From: Bacteroidales bacterium
Lineage (GTDB): Bacteria > Bacteroidota > Bacteroidia > Bacteroidales > Marinilabiliaceae
Assembly (NCBI GenBank): GCA_024401365.1
Contig: JAKSLE010000002.1
Location: 62,001-126,000 of the forward strand
DNA length: 64,000 bases
Reading direction: 5' to 3'
Shown: piece after piece, positions 8,942 through 17,538 of the stretch
How positions within the stretch are numbered: position 1 is the stretch's first letter
Layout of the letters: the number at the start of each line of letters is the position of its first letter
Notes under the pieces: model-generated
Database searches by the model: none
What the model saw: only the letters and a program-made list of their open reading frames with translations
Told to the model about the DNA's origin: nothing
Position numbers and translations under genes: made by a program

Positions 8942-9661
8942 ATGCTGGGAACTATAGTCAATACAACTACCATTCTGGTAGGTGGAACATTCGGAGCCTT
9001 GCTGCGCACGGGCATAGGCGAAAAATACAAACAGACGCTCTTCACCGGCCTTGGTCTGTGCTGTATAGTTCTGGGTGTCAATGCTGCACTCCCCAACATG
9101 GCAAAGAGTGAGTTCCCTGTACTTTTCATCCTCAGTATTGCTATCGGCGGTATAATAGGAACAAAACTCGACCTTGCTGGACATATCGACAAGTGGAATA
9201 CCCAACTCAACCGTAAAACGGGCAAAGAGAGTAATGCTCTTAATGGATTGATAACAGGATTGCTTTTGTATTGCATAGGTACATTCAGCATAGTGGGACC
9301 AGTGCTTTCGTGTCTCTCCCCTTCTCACGGATGGGCTATCAACGAGCCTGGCAACACTTTTCTCTATACCAACGCCACGCTCGATCTGGTCACTTCTGCT
9401 GTCTTAGCTGCTACCTATGGATGGATCATGCTCGCAGCTGCTCCTGTACTATTCCTATGGCAAGGCTTCTTCTACGCTATTGCATATTTCTGCGGAGACG
9501 GAATGCCGGAACCGATGCGCACCGAACTCTCCATCGTAGGTGGCGTCCTCATTGTAAGCTCCGGCCTGGGTATCCTAGGTATCAAAGATTGTAAAACAGT
9601 CAACCTCCTCCCTAGCCTACTCATCCCCGTATTATTCTACCTGATTAAAGGGGCTTGGTAA
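8942..9661 (+). CDS. DUF554 family membrane protein
   Basis: The 239-aa protein starts MLGTIVNTTTILVGGTFGALLRTGI, a typical DUF554 N-terminus in which the first helix runs into an arginine. About seven hydrophobic segments follow, with the conserved GLGLCCIVLGVNAAL and SIAIGGIIGTKLDL stretches and a glycine-rich GLITGLLLYCIGTFSIVGPV. The family (YdfK/YqgA-like) is described as putative transporters without a known substrate. A short membrane gene starts nine bases after its stop and is probably co-transcribed. Confidence 0.85.
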   Translation: MLGTIVNTTTILVGGTFGALLRTGIGEKYKQTLFTGLGLCCIVLGVNAALPNMAKSEFPVLFILSIAIGGIIGTKLDLAGHIDKWNTQLNRKTGKESNALNGLITGLLLYCIGTFSIVGPVLSCLSPSHGWAINEPGNTFLYTNATLDLVTSAVLAATYGWIMLAAAPVLFLWQGFFYAIAYFCGDGMPEPMRTELSIVGGVLIVSSGLGILGIKDCKTVNLLPSLLIPVLFYLIKGAW

Positions 9662-9670
9662 TATCTCGTC

Positions 9671-9919
9671 ATGAATACTGATAAACGTATAATAGCTATT
9701 ATCTTAAGCCTCATTACTTTGGCAGGTCTTGTAGCCCGTTTTATGGGCTTCAAGATGGATTATACATTCTTTCTAATGTTATTTGCTATTGCCATAGTAG
9801 GTATATTGATATACCTACTTGTAGGTATTATCAGGGATTTCTGTAGCATCTTCAAGAAAAACAGACGAAAAGACGGCACAAAAATATCGCTATATCAATC
9901 CCGCCATGAAGACAGGTAG
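9671..9919 (+). CDS. Small two-helix membrane protein
   Basis: The 82-aa product has two hydrophobic segments (about residues 6-26 and 32-54) and a basic tail (FKKNRRKDG), the layout of a small inner-membrane protein with the tail in the cytosol. It follows the DUF554 gene by nine bases. Its last 30 bases overlap the 3' end of the convergent ATPase gene, so the tail may have been extended by insertion of that gene. Family not recognised. Confidence 0.6.
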   Translation: MNTDKRIIAIILSLITLAGLVARFMGFKMDYTFFLMLFAIAIVGILIYLLVGIIRDFCSIFKKNRRKDGTKISLYQSRHEDR

Positions 9920-11230
9920 CAATATTACATCCTCGTCTCTGCGCAAGTCTTTTGTGTAGACGAGATAGCGCTGTGAAATTCTATCTGAATATTTTCTCTG
10001 AAAAGCATCAAGCGAAGCATGTGTCTTGTAGCCCGATGACTTAACCTCAATGGGGCACAACTTGCTATCGCGCGTAATCAGAAAGTCAATTTCATAGTTG
10101 TGTTTGCCATTTTCAGTCGGCCAGGTATGATAATATAGTTCGTTTCCGTTAGCCTTCAGCATTTGGGCAACAACATTTTCATATACGTATCCCAAATCGG
10201 CAGGCAACTTATCTGACAGGAGTTTCTGGTATATGATATTATCAGTGACATCTTTGTCCCAGAATGCTAAAGTAATGAAAAGTCCAGTATCATTGAGAAA
10301 CATCTTGTATTGGACATTATCCTCGTGAAGCGACAAACCAACGTTTGGATCATCGGCGTGCTTGGCAAAATTTACGACTTTTGAATCATTCATGTCTTGC
10401 AGTATTTCACCAATACGACTATTCTTGGCATTCTCTATAACCCCCGATACTTGGTAACGTGAAGCATTTTTGCTCAACTGTCCAGGTATGGCATAAAAGA
10501 GTCGCGTCGCCTTTCCCGACGAGTCAATCTTGCGAAAACCATCGGCATACAACTCTATGATTTCTCTCTTTACCATGTCAACAGAACTGAGGTTGTTGGT
10601 TTTAAGATATGTGTTGACAGGTTGAGGCATCCCGCCGATTAGCATATACAGTCTAAAGTCGCGCATAAGTTTCCGCACAACAGCATCGCCCATTGACTGT
10701 CTTCTTTGTAAAGCATCTCGTAGCAGATCCACGCTTGTTTCATCTCCCATAGCCCAACGGAACTCTTCATAATCCATCGGATATAATGTGAGGCGAGTTT
10801 CTTCACTTGGTATTCGGATGTCCTTGATATTTTTCTTTATTGATATCAAAGAACCAGTTTCAATGTAGTCATAGCGGTGGTCTTTGACTAGCTTTCTAAT
10901 AGCCTGTCTGGCTAATGGACATTCTTGTATTTCGTCAAAGATGATGACTGACTTGCGGGGGTAAAGACGTACATTGTACTGCATTTGGAGAGAAAAGAAA
11001 AGGGCGTCAAGATTTGATATGTCCTTGAACATCTCTTTCGTCTCTGTGGATGCCTCTGTAAAATCTATGAAAAGATATGATTCATATTCTCGTTTGGCAA
11101 ACTCCTCAGCGAGAGTCGACTTGCCTACACGTCGTGCCCCTTGAATAAGTAATGCACTACTACCGTCACGCTCTTGCTTCCAATTGAGCATCTTGTCATA
11201 CATCTTACGCTTAAAAACTATATCAGCCAT
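9890..11230 (-). CDS. AAA+ ATPase with DUF4143 (archaeal-ATPase-like)
   Basis: From MADIVFKRKMYDKMLNWKQE the protein is 446 aa. Walker A is GARRVGKST (residues 31-39), Walker B is VIIFDEIQE, sensor-like ETGSLISIK follows, and the C-terminal third carries DUF4143 with the nuclease-like strand FLITRDSKLCPIEVKSSGYK. These ATPases occur in many copies in Bacteroidota; their role is unknown. The open frame continues upstream to 11278 (MRFWANDD...), but that extra piece is one copy of a DNA repeat, so the ATG at 11230 is preferred. It marks the left edge of the accessory region. Confidence 0.85.
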   Translation of the reverse strand: MADIVFKRKMYDKMLNWKQERDGSSALLIQGARRVGKSTLAEEFAKREYESYLFIDFTEASTETKEMFKDISNLDALFFSLQMQYNVRLYPRKSVIIFDEIQECPLARQAIRKLVKDHRYDYIETGSLISIKKNIKDIRIPSEETRLTLYPMDYEEFRWAMGDETSVDLLRDALQRRQSMGDAVVRKLMRDFRLYMLIGGMPQPVNTYLKTNNLSSVDMVKREIIELYADGFRKIDSSGKATRLFYAIPGQLSKNASRYQVSGVIENAKNSRIGEILQDMNDSKVVNFAKHADDPNVGLSLHEDNVQYKMFLNDTGLFITLAFWDKDVTDNIIYQKLLSDKLPADLGYVYENVVAQMLKANGNELYYHTWPTENGKHNYEIDFLITRDSKLCPIEVKSSGYKTHASLDAFQRKYSDRISQRYLVYTKDLRRDEDVILLPVFMAGLI

Positions 11231-11261
11231 AACATATTTGTTTCTTGCAAAGATATCATCA

Positions 11262-11384
11262 TTTGCCCAAAATCTCATAATTTATTTTGCCGATTTTGCC
11301 CAAAATCTCACTTTTTCAGTTTGAAATTCTGTTGTTTGCCCAAAATCTCACTTTTTATTTGGCTGTTTTGTCCCAATTTCTCAT
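11262..11384. repeat. Four-copy direct repeat upstream of the DUF4143 ATPase
   Basis: TTTGCCCAAAATCTCA occurs exactly at 11262-11277, 11295-11310 and 11335-11350, and a diverged copy TTTGTCCCAATTTCTCA lies at 11367-11383. Start-to-start spacings are 33, 40 and 32 bases. On the ATPase strand each copy begins with a possible start codon (ATG or GTG followed by AGATTTTGGGCAAA). The array lies 32-154 bases upstream of the ATPase start. The rest of the gap to 11597 shows no gene. Confidence 0.8.
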
Positions 11385-11597
11385 GTTTTTGCTAAAATAT
11401 TCATCGTGTCTCCATTGTCGATACATCGTGTCTCGATACCAGACTATTTTGAATATCAGATGAGATTTTGCATGGGTGGGGATTGCAAATAACATCAGAA
11501 AAAGCAATGCCAGTTCGTAATCCTTGGCTCGTGCGATATAAGATAAATATCCGACCTTGTATATATTTTCGGAACGAATATGGCTGTATTAGGATAC

Positions 11598-12320
11598 TCA
11601 TTTGGATTGAAAACCTGATGCTCTGTGCTTCGGTGTCTCCCACTCAAAATTCTCCTTCCCTGCGCCAATCTCAAAATGAAGTTTGGCTATACCTAAGTCC
11701 AACTGTGTATAACCCATCAAAGAGAATTTCTTGGTCGCTCTCACTATAGGTTTGTCGTTTCCCTTGCGACCCAGATATTCAAAATAGAACTTCTGCTGAT
11801 TGACAGCAGTTGGAGCGACCTGCGCAGCTTCCACTCCTTGCGCGAACCATTTAGGCGTTAAATCGCTTGCATTACTGAGCTCCTGAACAGATTTGCGTTT
11901 CAGATTACGCCCCTCCTCAGCACCATAGCCAACAGCGATATAGCATACAATCTTTTCGCCATCATTCAAGCTATATGTTCCTGCTACCTTCTGGTAAGTC
12001 AGTCCTGCCCAACAGGTATTCAATCCCAATTGTTGAGACAACAACACAAGCTGCTCGCCATAGTAGCCAACTCTCTCGTCAAGATCTTCAGCCTTCTTGC
12101 CTGCCACCACGAAGTAATTGCGCACTCCGCTGAACGTACCGTAGTTCAAGATGCTATTGAATCCCTTCGGTTCGTTAGTCACAAGCTGAATATTCAGATT
12201 GCCCTCAGCATTGACCTCATTGATTTTCTGCTGTAGAGCCCACACCACTTCTTCCGATAGAGGTGTGTCCTTATATCGTCTTATTGAATGACGATTCTGT
12301 ATTGCTTCAAGTATTGTCAT
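11598..12320 (-). CDS. Nitroreductase family protein
   Basis: The 240-aa protein starts MTILEAIQNRHSIRRYKDTP, the FMN-binding N-terminus (RxSxRxY) of the nitroreductase superfamily. YYGEQLVLLSQQLGLNTCWAG matches the dimer/FMN helix, and AAQVAPTAVNQQKFYFEY the second half of an NAD(P)H-dependent flavin reductase. The C-terminus MGYTQLDLGIAKLHFEIGA is the putative TM-nitroreductase-like variant common in Clostridia and Bacteroidota. It is located between two repeat-rich or unknown regions of the island and has no obvious operon partner. Confidence 0.82.
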   Translation of the reverse strand: MTILEAIQNRHSIRRYKDTPLSEEVVWALQQKINEVNAEGNLNIQLVTNEPKGFNSILNYGTFSGVRNYFVVAGKKAEDLDERVGYYGEQLVLLSQQLGLNTCWAGLTYQKVAGTYSLNDGEKIVCYIAVGYGAEEGRNLKRKSVQELSNASDLTPKWFAQGVEAAQVAPTAVNQQKFYFEYLGRKGNDKPIVRATKKFSLMGYTQLDLGIAKLHFEIGAGKENFEWETPKHRASGFQSK

Positions 12321-12459
12321 GTTGTATAAAATCTATTTCTTTGTAACAAATCAATTCTTGGGAATGTTCTTTTGCATCATCTAATTAGATTTCCATATTC
12401 GCAGAGCTAAACAGTAGTTACGATAAGCAGACTACTTCAATTTTCTGGCGATGTGATTA

Positions 12460-13086
12460 CTATTTATGATATGAGTCCAATTTCCTCTGATAATCCTGAA
12501 TTATTTCAGAATGCATCTTGGTCTCAAATAAATTAATGGGATCCTTACCATTTCCTTCCATATCTGCGCATTCTTTGTTAAAACTGTAACGTACCCAATC
12601 GTCTACAAATTCAGGAATTTTCTTCATCGCTTTTGCAAAGTCTTTTAGGTTTGTGTACAGATCTCCTACAAGCAACTCTGTTTGACACAAAGCATCTAAA
12701 ATGAAAACATCATTTGCTTCGTCGTAAATAGTAAGAATGCCGCAATCGTAATATTTAGGACTTGAATACGTTTTTTCGTCATAAAACCACAGTGGCTCAA
12801 ATGACAAAACGCAATATGCTCCTTCTAAATCTAATCGAACAACACTTGCTTTGTCTAAGACAATTTGCGCAATACTCTCAAGCCATGTCATCATGGGTAC
12901 AAATGAATCGTATACATCAGAGAATTCAACATGCCCCATCTCCACTCCATTTTTGATGAAATGAACTGGTAACCAACCAACTTCTGGATAATCAAACTTT
13001 ATAGTCACCCGATCCAGCTTAGTAGGAAGATTACTAGCGTATTTAAGTAGAATGTCACTTTTCTGTTTCAACCATGTGTTTGCCAT
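12460..13086 (-). CDS. Unknown soluble protein, 208 aa
   Basis: The frame starts MANTWLKQKSDILLKYASNL and has no signal peptide or membrane helix. It is acidic and rich in aromatic residues (VGWLPVHF, EPLWFYDEKTY, VDDWVRYSF), a composition seen in many polymorphic-toxin immunity proteins, but no motif proves this. It is 132 bases downstream of the next unknown gene in the same direction and may belong to the same unit of three unknown genes (14340 to 12460). I do not recognise the family. Confidence 0.6.
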   Translation of the reverse strand: MANTWLKQKSDILLKYASNLPTKLDRVTIKFDYPEVGWLPVHFIKNGVEMGHVEFSDVYDSFVPMMTWLESIAQIVLDKASVVRLDLEGAYCVLSFEPLWFYDEKTYSSPKYYDCGILTIYDEANDVFILDALCQTELLVGDLYTNLKDFAKAMKKIPEFVDDWVRYSFNKECADMEGNGKDPINLFETKMHSEIIQDYQRKLDSYHK

Positions 13087-13218
13087 AATAACGAGATGTG
13101 AAGTTATGATTATTTAGTCTGAAGTAAAATAATCTATTGGATGCTATTCAATTAAACATTGGTAGAGATTATACATCCCATCATATATCTAATGTTACTG
13201 ATTCTAACCGGGGTGTCG

Positions 13219-13908
13219 CTATCTTATCCAAAAACTGCCTTCTAGGAATGGTGGCAACACCTCAGTCAGCATTTCTATTACTTTAGCCTCCTTTTCTGCA
13301 ACCATATCCTGCTCCTTATCTGTCAACCCTTTATCCGAATTGTATTGATTACACAACACCTGCAGATCATTGATTAACAAACCCAGTTTAGTCGAAGGGA
13401 ACACCAAAGCTCCTTTCTGGAAAATTACTGGTATTCCAAGCATAATAGTTCCTATCTCAGAGACCTCTTCACTCATCACATCCAATGACTTCTTATACGA
13501 CGAACTGAAGCGCTTATCTTTCTGGAACGAATTAAAAGCTTTCTCCAGTCTAGCTTTATGAGCTAACATCATTGGCACCGACATCATCATCTGATTCTTA
13601 TACTCCTTTTCCCACACATCACTCGAATGCGTATCAAGCACATCTATCACCGTACGAGTCTTTAGTAATACCTTCTCGTATGTAGGCTGATCTTTCGTGT
13701 TGTTCACCACTTCACCGACAACCTCCTTCACTTTCGCAAAGTCATCACCCGACTCCTTATCGCAGACATACAACAAATCCGACAAAACCTCATCAATGTC
13801 CTTATCCAAAGCCATCAACTTATTATTGATCTTGATGACATCCTCACCATACTGCCTGATAGCCTCATAACAACTAACCAGCAATTTAGTTCTCTGCTCT
13901 GTAGTCAT
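13219..13908 (-). CDS. Unknown helical protein, 229 aa
   Basis: The sequence MTTEQRTKLLVSCYEAIRQYGEDVIKINNK and what follows is almost entirely predicted helix with heptad-like spacing, charged, with one hydrophobic patch (SEIGTIMLGIPVIFQKGALVF). There is no signal peptide. It starts 18 bases after the stop of the secreted-protein gene upstream, so the two are very likely co-transcribed. No enzymatic motif is visible and I do not recognise the family. Confidence 0.6.
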   Translation of the reverse strand: MTTEQRTKLLVSCYEAIRQYGEDVIKINNKLMALDKDIDEVLSDLLYVCDKESGDDFAKVKEVVGEVVNNTKDQPTYEKVLLKTRTVIDVLDTHSSDVWEKEYKNQMMMSVPMMLAHKARLEKAFNSFQKDKRFSSSYKKSLDVMSEEVSEIGTIMLGIPVIFQKGALVFPSTKLGLLINDLQVLCNQYNSDKGLTDKEQDMVAEKEAKVIEMLTEVLPPFLEGSFWIR

Positions 13909-13926
13909 ATTTATTTGAATTTATTA

Positions 13927-14340
13927 TCAATTTAAGTACCCCTTAAACTTATTCTCAATAAGCAATACGCCTCTGTTTTCTGGATCAGAAGCCCATTGAA
14001 CTTGATATACATCACCATCTATTTGATCTAGAAGGATGAAGTTATACATATTAGACGTCTTAACCATTGTAAAACGTCCGTTCACCTGCTTGTCTTCCAA
14101 TACAAGAGGAACAAGATTCAAATACGTCTCATACCTATAATCTGCACCTTGAACAGAATACTGAACCTGGGTTATTACTCCTGTTCGTGTATCCAATTTC
14201 AAGAATGTCCACATATTGTCTGTGGCATACAACTCATACCTTGCAGGATCATTGTGTCCTGAGACCTTTGATTTATCCTGCGCGTATGTGCAGCAACACA
14301 TCATAATACTGCACATCAGCAAACATAGAATGTTCTTCAT
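13927..14340 (-). CDS. Unknown secreted protein, 137 aa
   Basis: MKNILCLLMCSIMMCCCTYAQDKS is a clear signal peptide with likely cleavage after TYA. The mature part alternates strands and turns (YELYATDNMWTFLKLDTRTG, YNFILLDQIDGDVYQVQWA) and looks like a small all-beta domain. The gene opens a probable three-gene unit (14340 to 12460). Its promoter carries the bipartite operator described at 14364-14399, which is also found upstream of the J-domain/HIRAN operon and the truncated gene at 32173. Function unknown. Confidence 0.65.
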   Translation of the reverse strand: MKNILCLLMCSIMMCCCTYAQDKSKVSGHNDPARYELYATDNMWTFLKLDTRTGVITQVQYSVQGADYRYETYLNLVPLVLEDKQVNGRFTMVKTSNMYNFILLDQIDGDVYQVQWASDPENRGVLLIENKFKGYLN

Positions 14341-14363
14341 AATCTTATTGTTTTATGGTGTTT

Positions 14364-14399
14364 CAAAATTATTCGCCCCTTGTGCCAAACCATTACCTA
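14364..14399 (-). promoter_or_regulatory. Shared island promoter/operator, copy 1
   Basis: On the minus strand the order is TAGGTAA, three bases, TTTGGCACA, then TAATTTTG exactly 14 bases after TTTG. It lies 24-59 bases upstream of the secreted-protein start at 14340. The same arrangement with the same spacings recurs at 23870-23905 and 32446-32481. Confidence 0.65.
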
Positions 14400-14513
14400 A
14401 TTGACACTTAAATATCCTACTTGTCTACAATCAATAGTCTTAGTGTATATTGAAGTCGCGACATCTCTATCTCGATTAGTCGCTTCATTCGTCTAAGAGA
14501 ATCACTCATACAC

Positions 14514-15281
14514 CTACTTGAATACGATTTGCAAGCACCACACTTCAGTCTCTTCTTCTAAAACAGACATACCCATCATAGGTTTCCCTGTCTCAGAATC
14601 AAGTTCTTCGGTAGAAACGACCTCTACAAATTGCCACATGCTCTCTCTTCCATCCTGTGCCACCAATTTAACATTCTTCACACCTAGCTCCTTAAGCGCA
14701 ACCGTATCGTCCTTCATCTCTAGGAACATATCCATGATATCTGGAGTCTGATATAGAGTCATAAAACCCTCATTATCCGCTGTCATAGGTACGTTATCGA
14801 AGAACTCGTTTCGTACAGGTAACACCAACACATCACCCTCTATGTTTGGCATTCTGCGAACCACCTTATGAGCAGGAGGAAGGTTGTTCTCGTCCAGATC
14901 CGTCTCGTATATGTTCAACTTGCCGTTCACATTGAGAATAGGCTCATCAAACATATAGGCATTCTCAAGCTCAAACATGTAGCATCCCTTCTGTCCCCAA
15001 AGCCAATCCTTATTCTCTGCACAATCAATCAGATCCACGTATCCGATGATAGCCTTAGTAGGTACCTCCCAGTCGATTGACCCAAGATTATAAGCATTCC
15101 AGGCCTCATTCTGCCACTCCACATATGGGAGAGCATTGCCCCACTGATCTGGGCACTTAGCGCTACCAGCATGGATAAGCAACTTACCACGATAATTAGT
15201 CTTCCAAGTGCGGTTCTCCACATCCTTGATACCAGCACAAATCAACGAAGCCCAAGGCTGACGAATAGAAATAGTTTTCAT
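14514..15281 (-). CDS. ASCH domain protein
   Basis: The 255-aa protein opens MKTISIRQPWASLICAGIKD, then VENRTWKTNYRGKLLIHAG; these are the two signature strands of the ASCH domain, a PUA-like fold that binds RNA or modified nucleotides. The ASCH part covers about residues 1-110. The C-terminal half (from about 150) is acidic and of unknown fold, ending in a compact beta stretch (EEETEVWCLQIVF). ASCH and PUA-like domains are frequent in defence islands and in readers or erasers of modified bases; the role here is unknown. It is transcribed alone. Confidence 0.82.
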   Translation of the reverse strand: MKTISIRQPWASLICAGIKDVENRTWKTNYRGKLLIHAGSAKCPDQWGNALPYVEWQNEAWNAYNLGSIDWEVPTKAIIGYVDLIDCAENKDWLWGQKGCYMFELENAYMFDEPILNVNGKLNIYETDLDENNLPPAHKVVRRMPNIEGDVLVLPVRNEFFDNVPMTADNEGFMTLYQTPDIMDMFLEMKDDTVALKELGVKNVKLVAQDGRESMWQFVEVVSTEELDSETGKPMMGMSVLEEETEVWCLQIVFK

Positions 15282-15373
15282 GACGTTTGTTCTTTAAGTG
15301 TTAGTGTTATGTTTTATTGTTTGATACAAAGTAAAGTGCAATGCGTTCAGTGGGAATGAACGTATTGAATTAA

Positions 15374-15538
15374 TTACTCAATTACTCCAGGAAAGAGCAT
15401 ATATACCCAGTCCGCAGCTTCACGAACTGTGGCAATAGCCTCCTCCTATTGTGGATCCAACTCACCGTTGCAATCAAAAACGCGGTATGTGTTCAAGAAA
15501 TCACGCTCCTTGAACTTCAACATATACGTCCGACTCAT
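15374..15538 (-). pseudogene. Short gene interrupted by an in-frame TAG
   Basis: Read on the minus strand, ATG at 15538 opens MSRTYMLKFKERDFLNTYRV and continues to a TAG at codon 31 (15448-15446). The same frame then reads on as EEAIATVREAADWVYMLFPG to a TAA at 15376-15374, 54 residues in all apart from the stop. The amino-acid texture is consistent on both sides, so a single nonsense mutation in a small gene is the simplest reading. There is no sign of a recoding structure. Family not recognised. Confidence 0.5.
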
Positions 15539-15652
15539 CTTTACTTACTCGCCACGTACCATTGTCTAGTGCTTGAGGCATAACTCATCAACAGGAAAAT
15601 ACACAAAGGTATGGGTGATATGTTCAGTGGAATTGAATATAAGAAAAGAATA

Positions 15653-15674
15653 CTCCTACACAAAAACTTAGGAG
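15653..15674 (-). terminator. Possible terminator after the DUF262 gene
   Basis: CTCCTA (15653-15658) pairs with TAGGAG (15669-15674). On the minus strand the hairpin is followed by TATTCTTTTCTT, a weak U-rich tail. It lies 45 bases after the stop codon of the DUF262 gene. No gene is seen between 15541 and 15718; the open frames there are chance readings. Confidence 0.4.
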
Positions 15675-15718
15675 CATCCTTTTTATGGGGAAGTGATGTG
15701 AAATACCTAGAGAATATG

Positions 15719-17467
15719 CTACAAAGGCCATGCTTCAATAGCTTTTTCAGCAAACCACTGATTTCTCCTTTCGATGATTTCTTCAGTCCATGTGGCCAAC
15801 CCTCTCTCAACAACGGCACTAGTGACAACTGATGTTGCCCTTTCCTTCATAGCATCACGCTTACGAGGCCATGCAGCTGTTTTGTCTGCTGTCTTTAGTT
15901 TACCCCTAAGCAAAACATAATTGCCAATAGTTTTCGTGAGGCGTTCTCTATCCTCATCTGAATATGTAGGAGAACCCCATGTTGAGTTATTCTTCTCTGG
16001 CATTACTTGTTCTGCTACAAATGAAGAGTAATCATTTATATAATCACTGTCTGTGAAACCATCATTTAGCTTAGATTCCAACATGTATAACAATATGGTA
16101 ACACTTCTCTTTTGATCTCCATTCATGATAGCATTGATCATCTCCGCATCAGAAGGAATAAGAAGAGCACCTCTACTATTAATATCATTAACATACGCTT
16201 TAAACTTGTCAAAAGTATTCACCTCCTGACCAATCAGATTCTCAGAAAACAAATCACTGTAGTTATTGTTCTTTGACTTGCAAAATGTTCGTCTTACAAG
16301 ATATGTTTCCATGTATCCGAATATCTTTTGTCGTTCTCTCGCGTCCGGCTGGTTCTTCAATACGTATAGTATGTATGGTGTCATAGTCCATGAATCTTGA
16401 GCATACATAAGCCATACAAGTCTTTCGATTCCAGTGTATTTTGTAAGAGCATCTTCAAGGGTGTCTTTCTTGAATGTTTCCATGTATAGTTTGGCACATG
16501 CAACTACATCTTCAATCATTGTGTCAATTGAGAGATTGTTCTTCTCAATTAAACTCTTGAACTTCTCAAATAAGCCATCCTGTTTGCGGTAACTCTTAAT
16601 TTCTGATGTCGAAAGATTTCTCTTGATGTCAGGCTCCTGCATTTTGATGAGCATATATCTATAGAAGAAGTTTTGTATATGATTACTCTCCAAACGACCT
16701 AACACGATATCATCATTCCAATATGACATATTCTTGCCCTCAAAAACTCTCATCCATGTTCGCTCATAATCATCAACTCTTGTCTCATCATATAGATAAT
16801 TTTTGAGCATTTCACCAGTTGTCAATTTGATACCAGTACAGTTGATTGTCTCAAAAATCTTTTGAGCGTTCTCATCCTTCTCTACCTGTATACAGACAAG
16901 TCTAACATAGTTGACAATTGTATTGTACAAATCAGATGGGGTAATAGAATAATCTTCATCGCTTCCGTCGCGAGATTTTATGATCCTTGAAGCAAAATAC
17001 GCGAAAGCGTTTGCCATAGCAGATTCTTTATTAATAGAATCAGAACGAAGTACATCTGCAGAAATCAACTGATGGTATATCGCTGTGTCATTATGATTCG
17101 GTATTAGAATTGGTTTCGATTCACCTAGTAAACTTTGCTGCATGAAATTTTGAGTAAAAAAGTCATTGCGGCCAAGGCTAAGGAATAGAGCCTTCATGAA
17201 GAGAACTATGGTTGTGAGACGTTGCTGTCCATCAATAACATCCAACTGCTGTCCTCCTGAAAACTTACCCTTTTTGAGGATGATAGATCCCATAAAATAT
17301 GTCTCCGGCTCTTCGCCTTGTGTTACAGCTATTGCAATGTCGGCAATATCCTCATAGAATTTTGCCCAGTTTTCTTCTTTCCATACGTATGGACGCTGGA
17401 AATAAGGAATCTTCAACGTGCGGTTAGCAAGAAATACCTGGTTAATTGAAACTTCATCTACTTTCAT
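15719..17467 (-). CDS. DUF262 protein (GmrSD-like), degenerate DUF1524 nuclease motif
   Basis: The 582-aa protein has an N-terminal ParB-like DUF262 domain: IPYFQRPYVWKEENW at residues 19-33, then the nucleotide-binding motif VIDGQQRLTT and FETINCTGIKLTTGEMLKNYL. The C-terminal third aligns with DUF1524, the His-Me-finger nuclease part of type IV enzymes such as GmrSD and BrxU. Where the family has EHxxP, this protein has EQVMPE (Gln487), while the following W and GNYVLL remain. Loss of the catalytic histidine suggests an inactive or altered nuclease. It is the third gene of an operon-like set with a WYL regulator and a pseudo-receiver protein (71-base gap), and also has its own -7 box. Confidence 0.8.
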   Translation of the reverse strand: MKVDEVSINQVFLANRTLKIPYFQRPYVWKEENWAKFYEDIADIAIAVTQGEEPETYFMGSIILKKGKFSGGQQLDVIDGQQRLTTIVLFMKALFLSLGRNDFFTQNFMQQSLLGESKPILIPNHNDTAIYHQLISADVLRSDSINKESAMANAFAYFASRIIKSRDGSDEDYSITPSDLYNTIVNYVRLVCIQVEKDENAQKIFETINCTGIKLTTGEMLKNYLYDETRVDDYERTWMRVFEGKNMSYWNDDIVLGRLESNHIQNFFYRYMLIKMQEPDIKRNLSTSEIKSYRKQDGLFEKFKSLIEKNNLSIDTMIEDVVACAKLYMETFKKDTLEDALTKYTGIERLVWLMYAQDSWTMTPYILYVLKNQPDARERQKIFGYMETYLVRRTFCKSKNNNYSDLFSENLIGQEVNTFDKFKAYVNDINSRGALLIPSDAEMINAIMNGDQKRSVTILLYMLESKLNDGFTDSDYINDYSSFVAEQVMPEKNNSTWGSPTYSDEDRERLTKTIGNYVLLRGKLKTADKTAAWPRKRDAMKERATSVVTSAVVERGLATWTEEIIERRNQWFAEKAIEAWPL

Positions 17468-17500
17468 ATTCTTAGTTATTAGTTTTTTGCTTTACTTCTG

Positions 17501-17508
17501 CAAATGTA
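17501..17508 (-). promoter_or_regulatory. -7 box (TACATTTG) of the DUF262 gene
   Basis: The plus strand reads CAAATGTA, giving TACATTTG on the minus strand, a full match to TAnnTTTG, 34 bases before the ATG at 17467. It suggests that the DUF262 gene can be transcribed apart from the two genes before it. Confidence 0.5.
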
Positions 17509-17538
17509 TATGCTTTTGTTATATTAGCTCTGCAATTT

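Noticed and set aside
11401..11597. tRNA or small RNA gene in the gap before the nitroreductase
   Set aside because: No cloverleaf, no T-loop sequence and no promoter can be made out.
15446..15448. Recoded TAG (pyrrolysine)
   Set aside because: No PylT or PylS gene and no insertion-like structure is visible, and one isolated case is better explained by mutation.
15541..15828. 95-codon minus-strand frame and the 73-codon plus-strand frame opposite
   Set aside because: Both overlap the 3' end of the DUF262 gene and have no family-like features.
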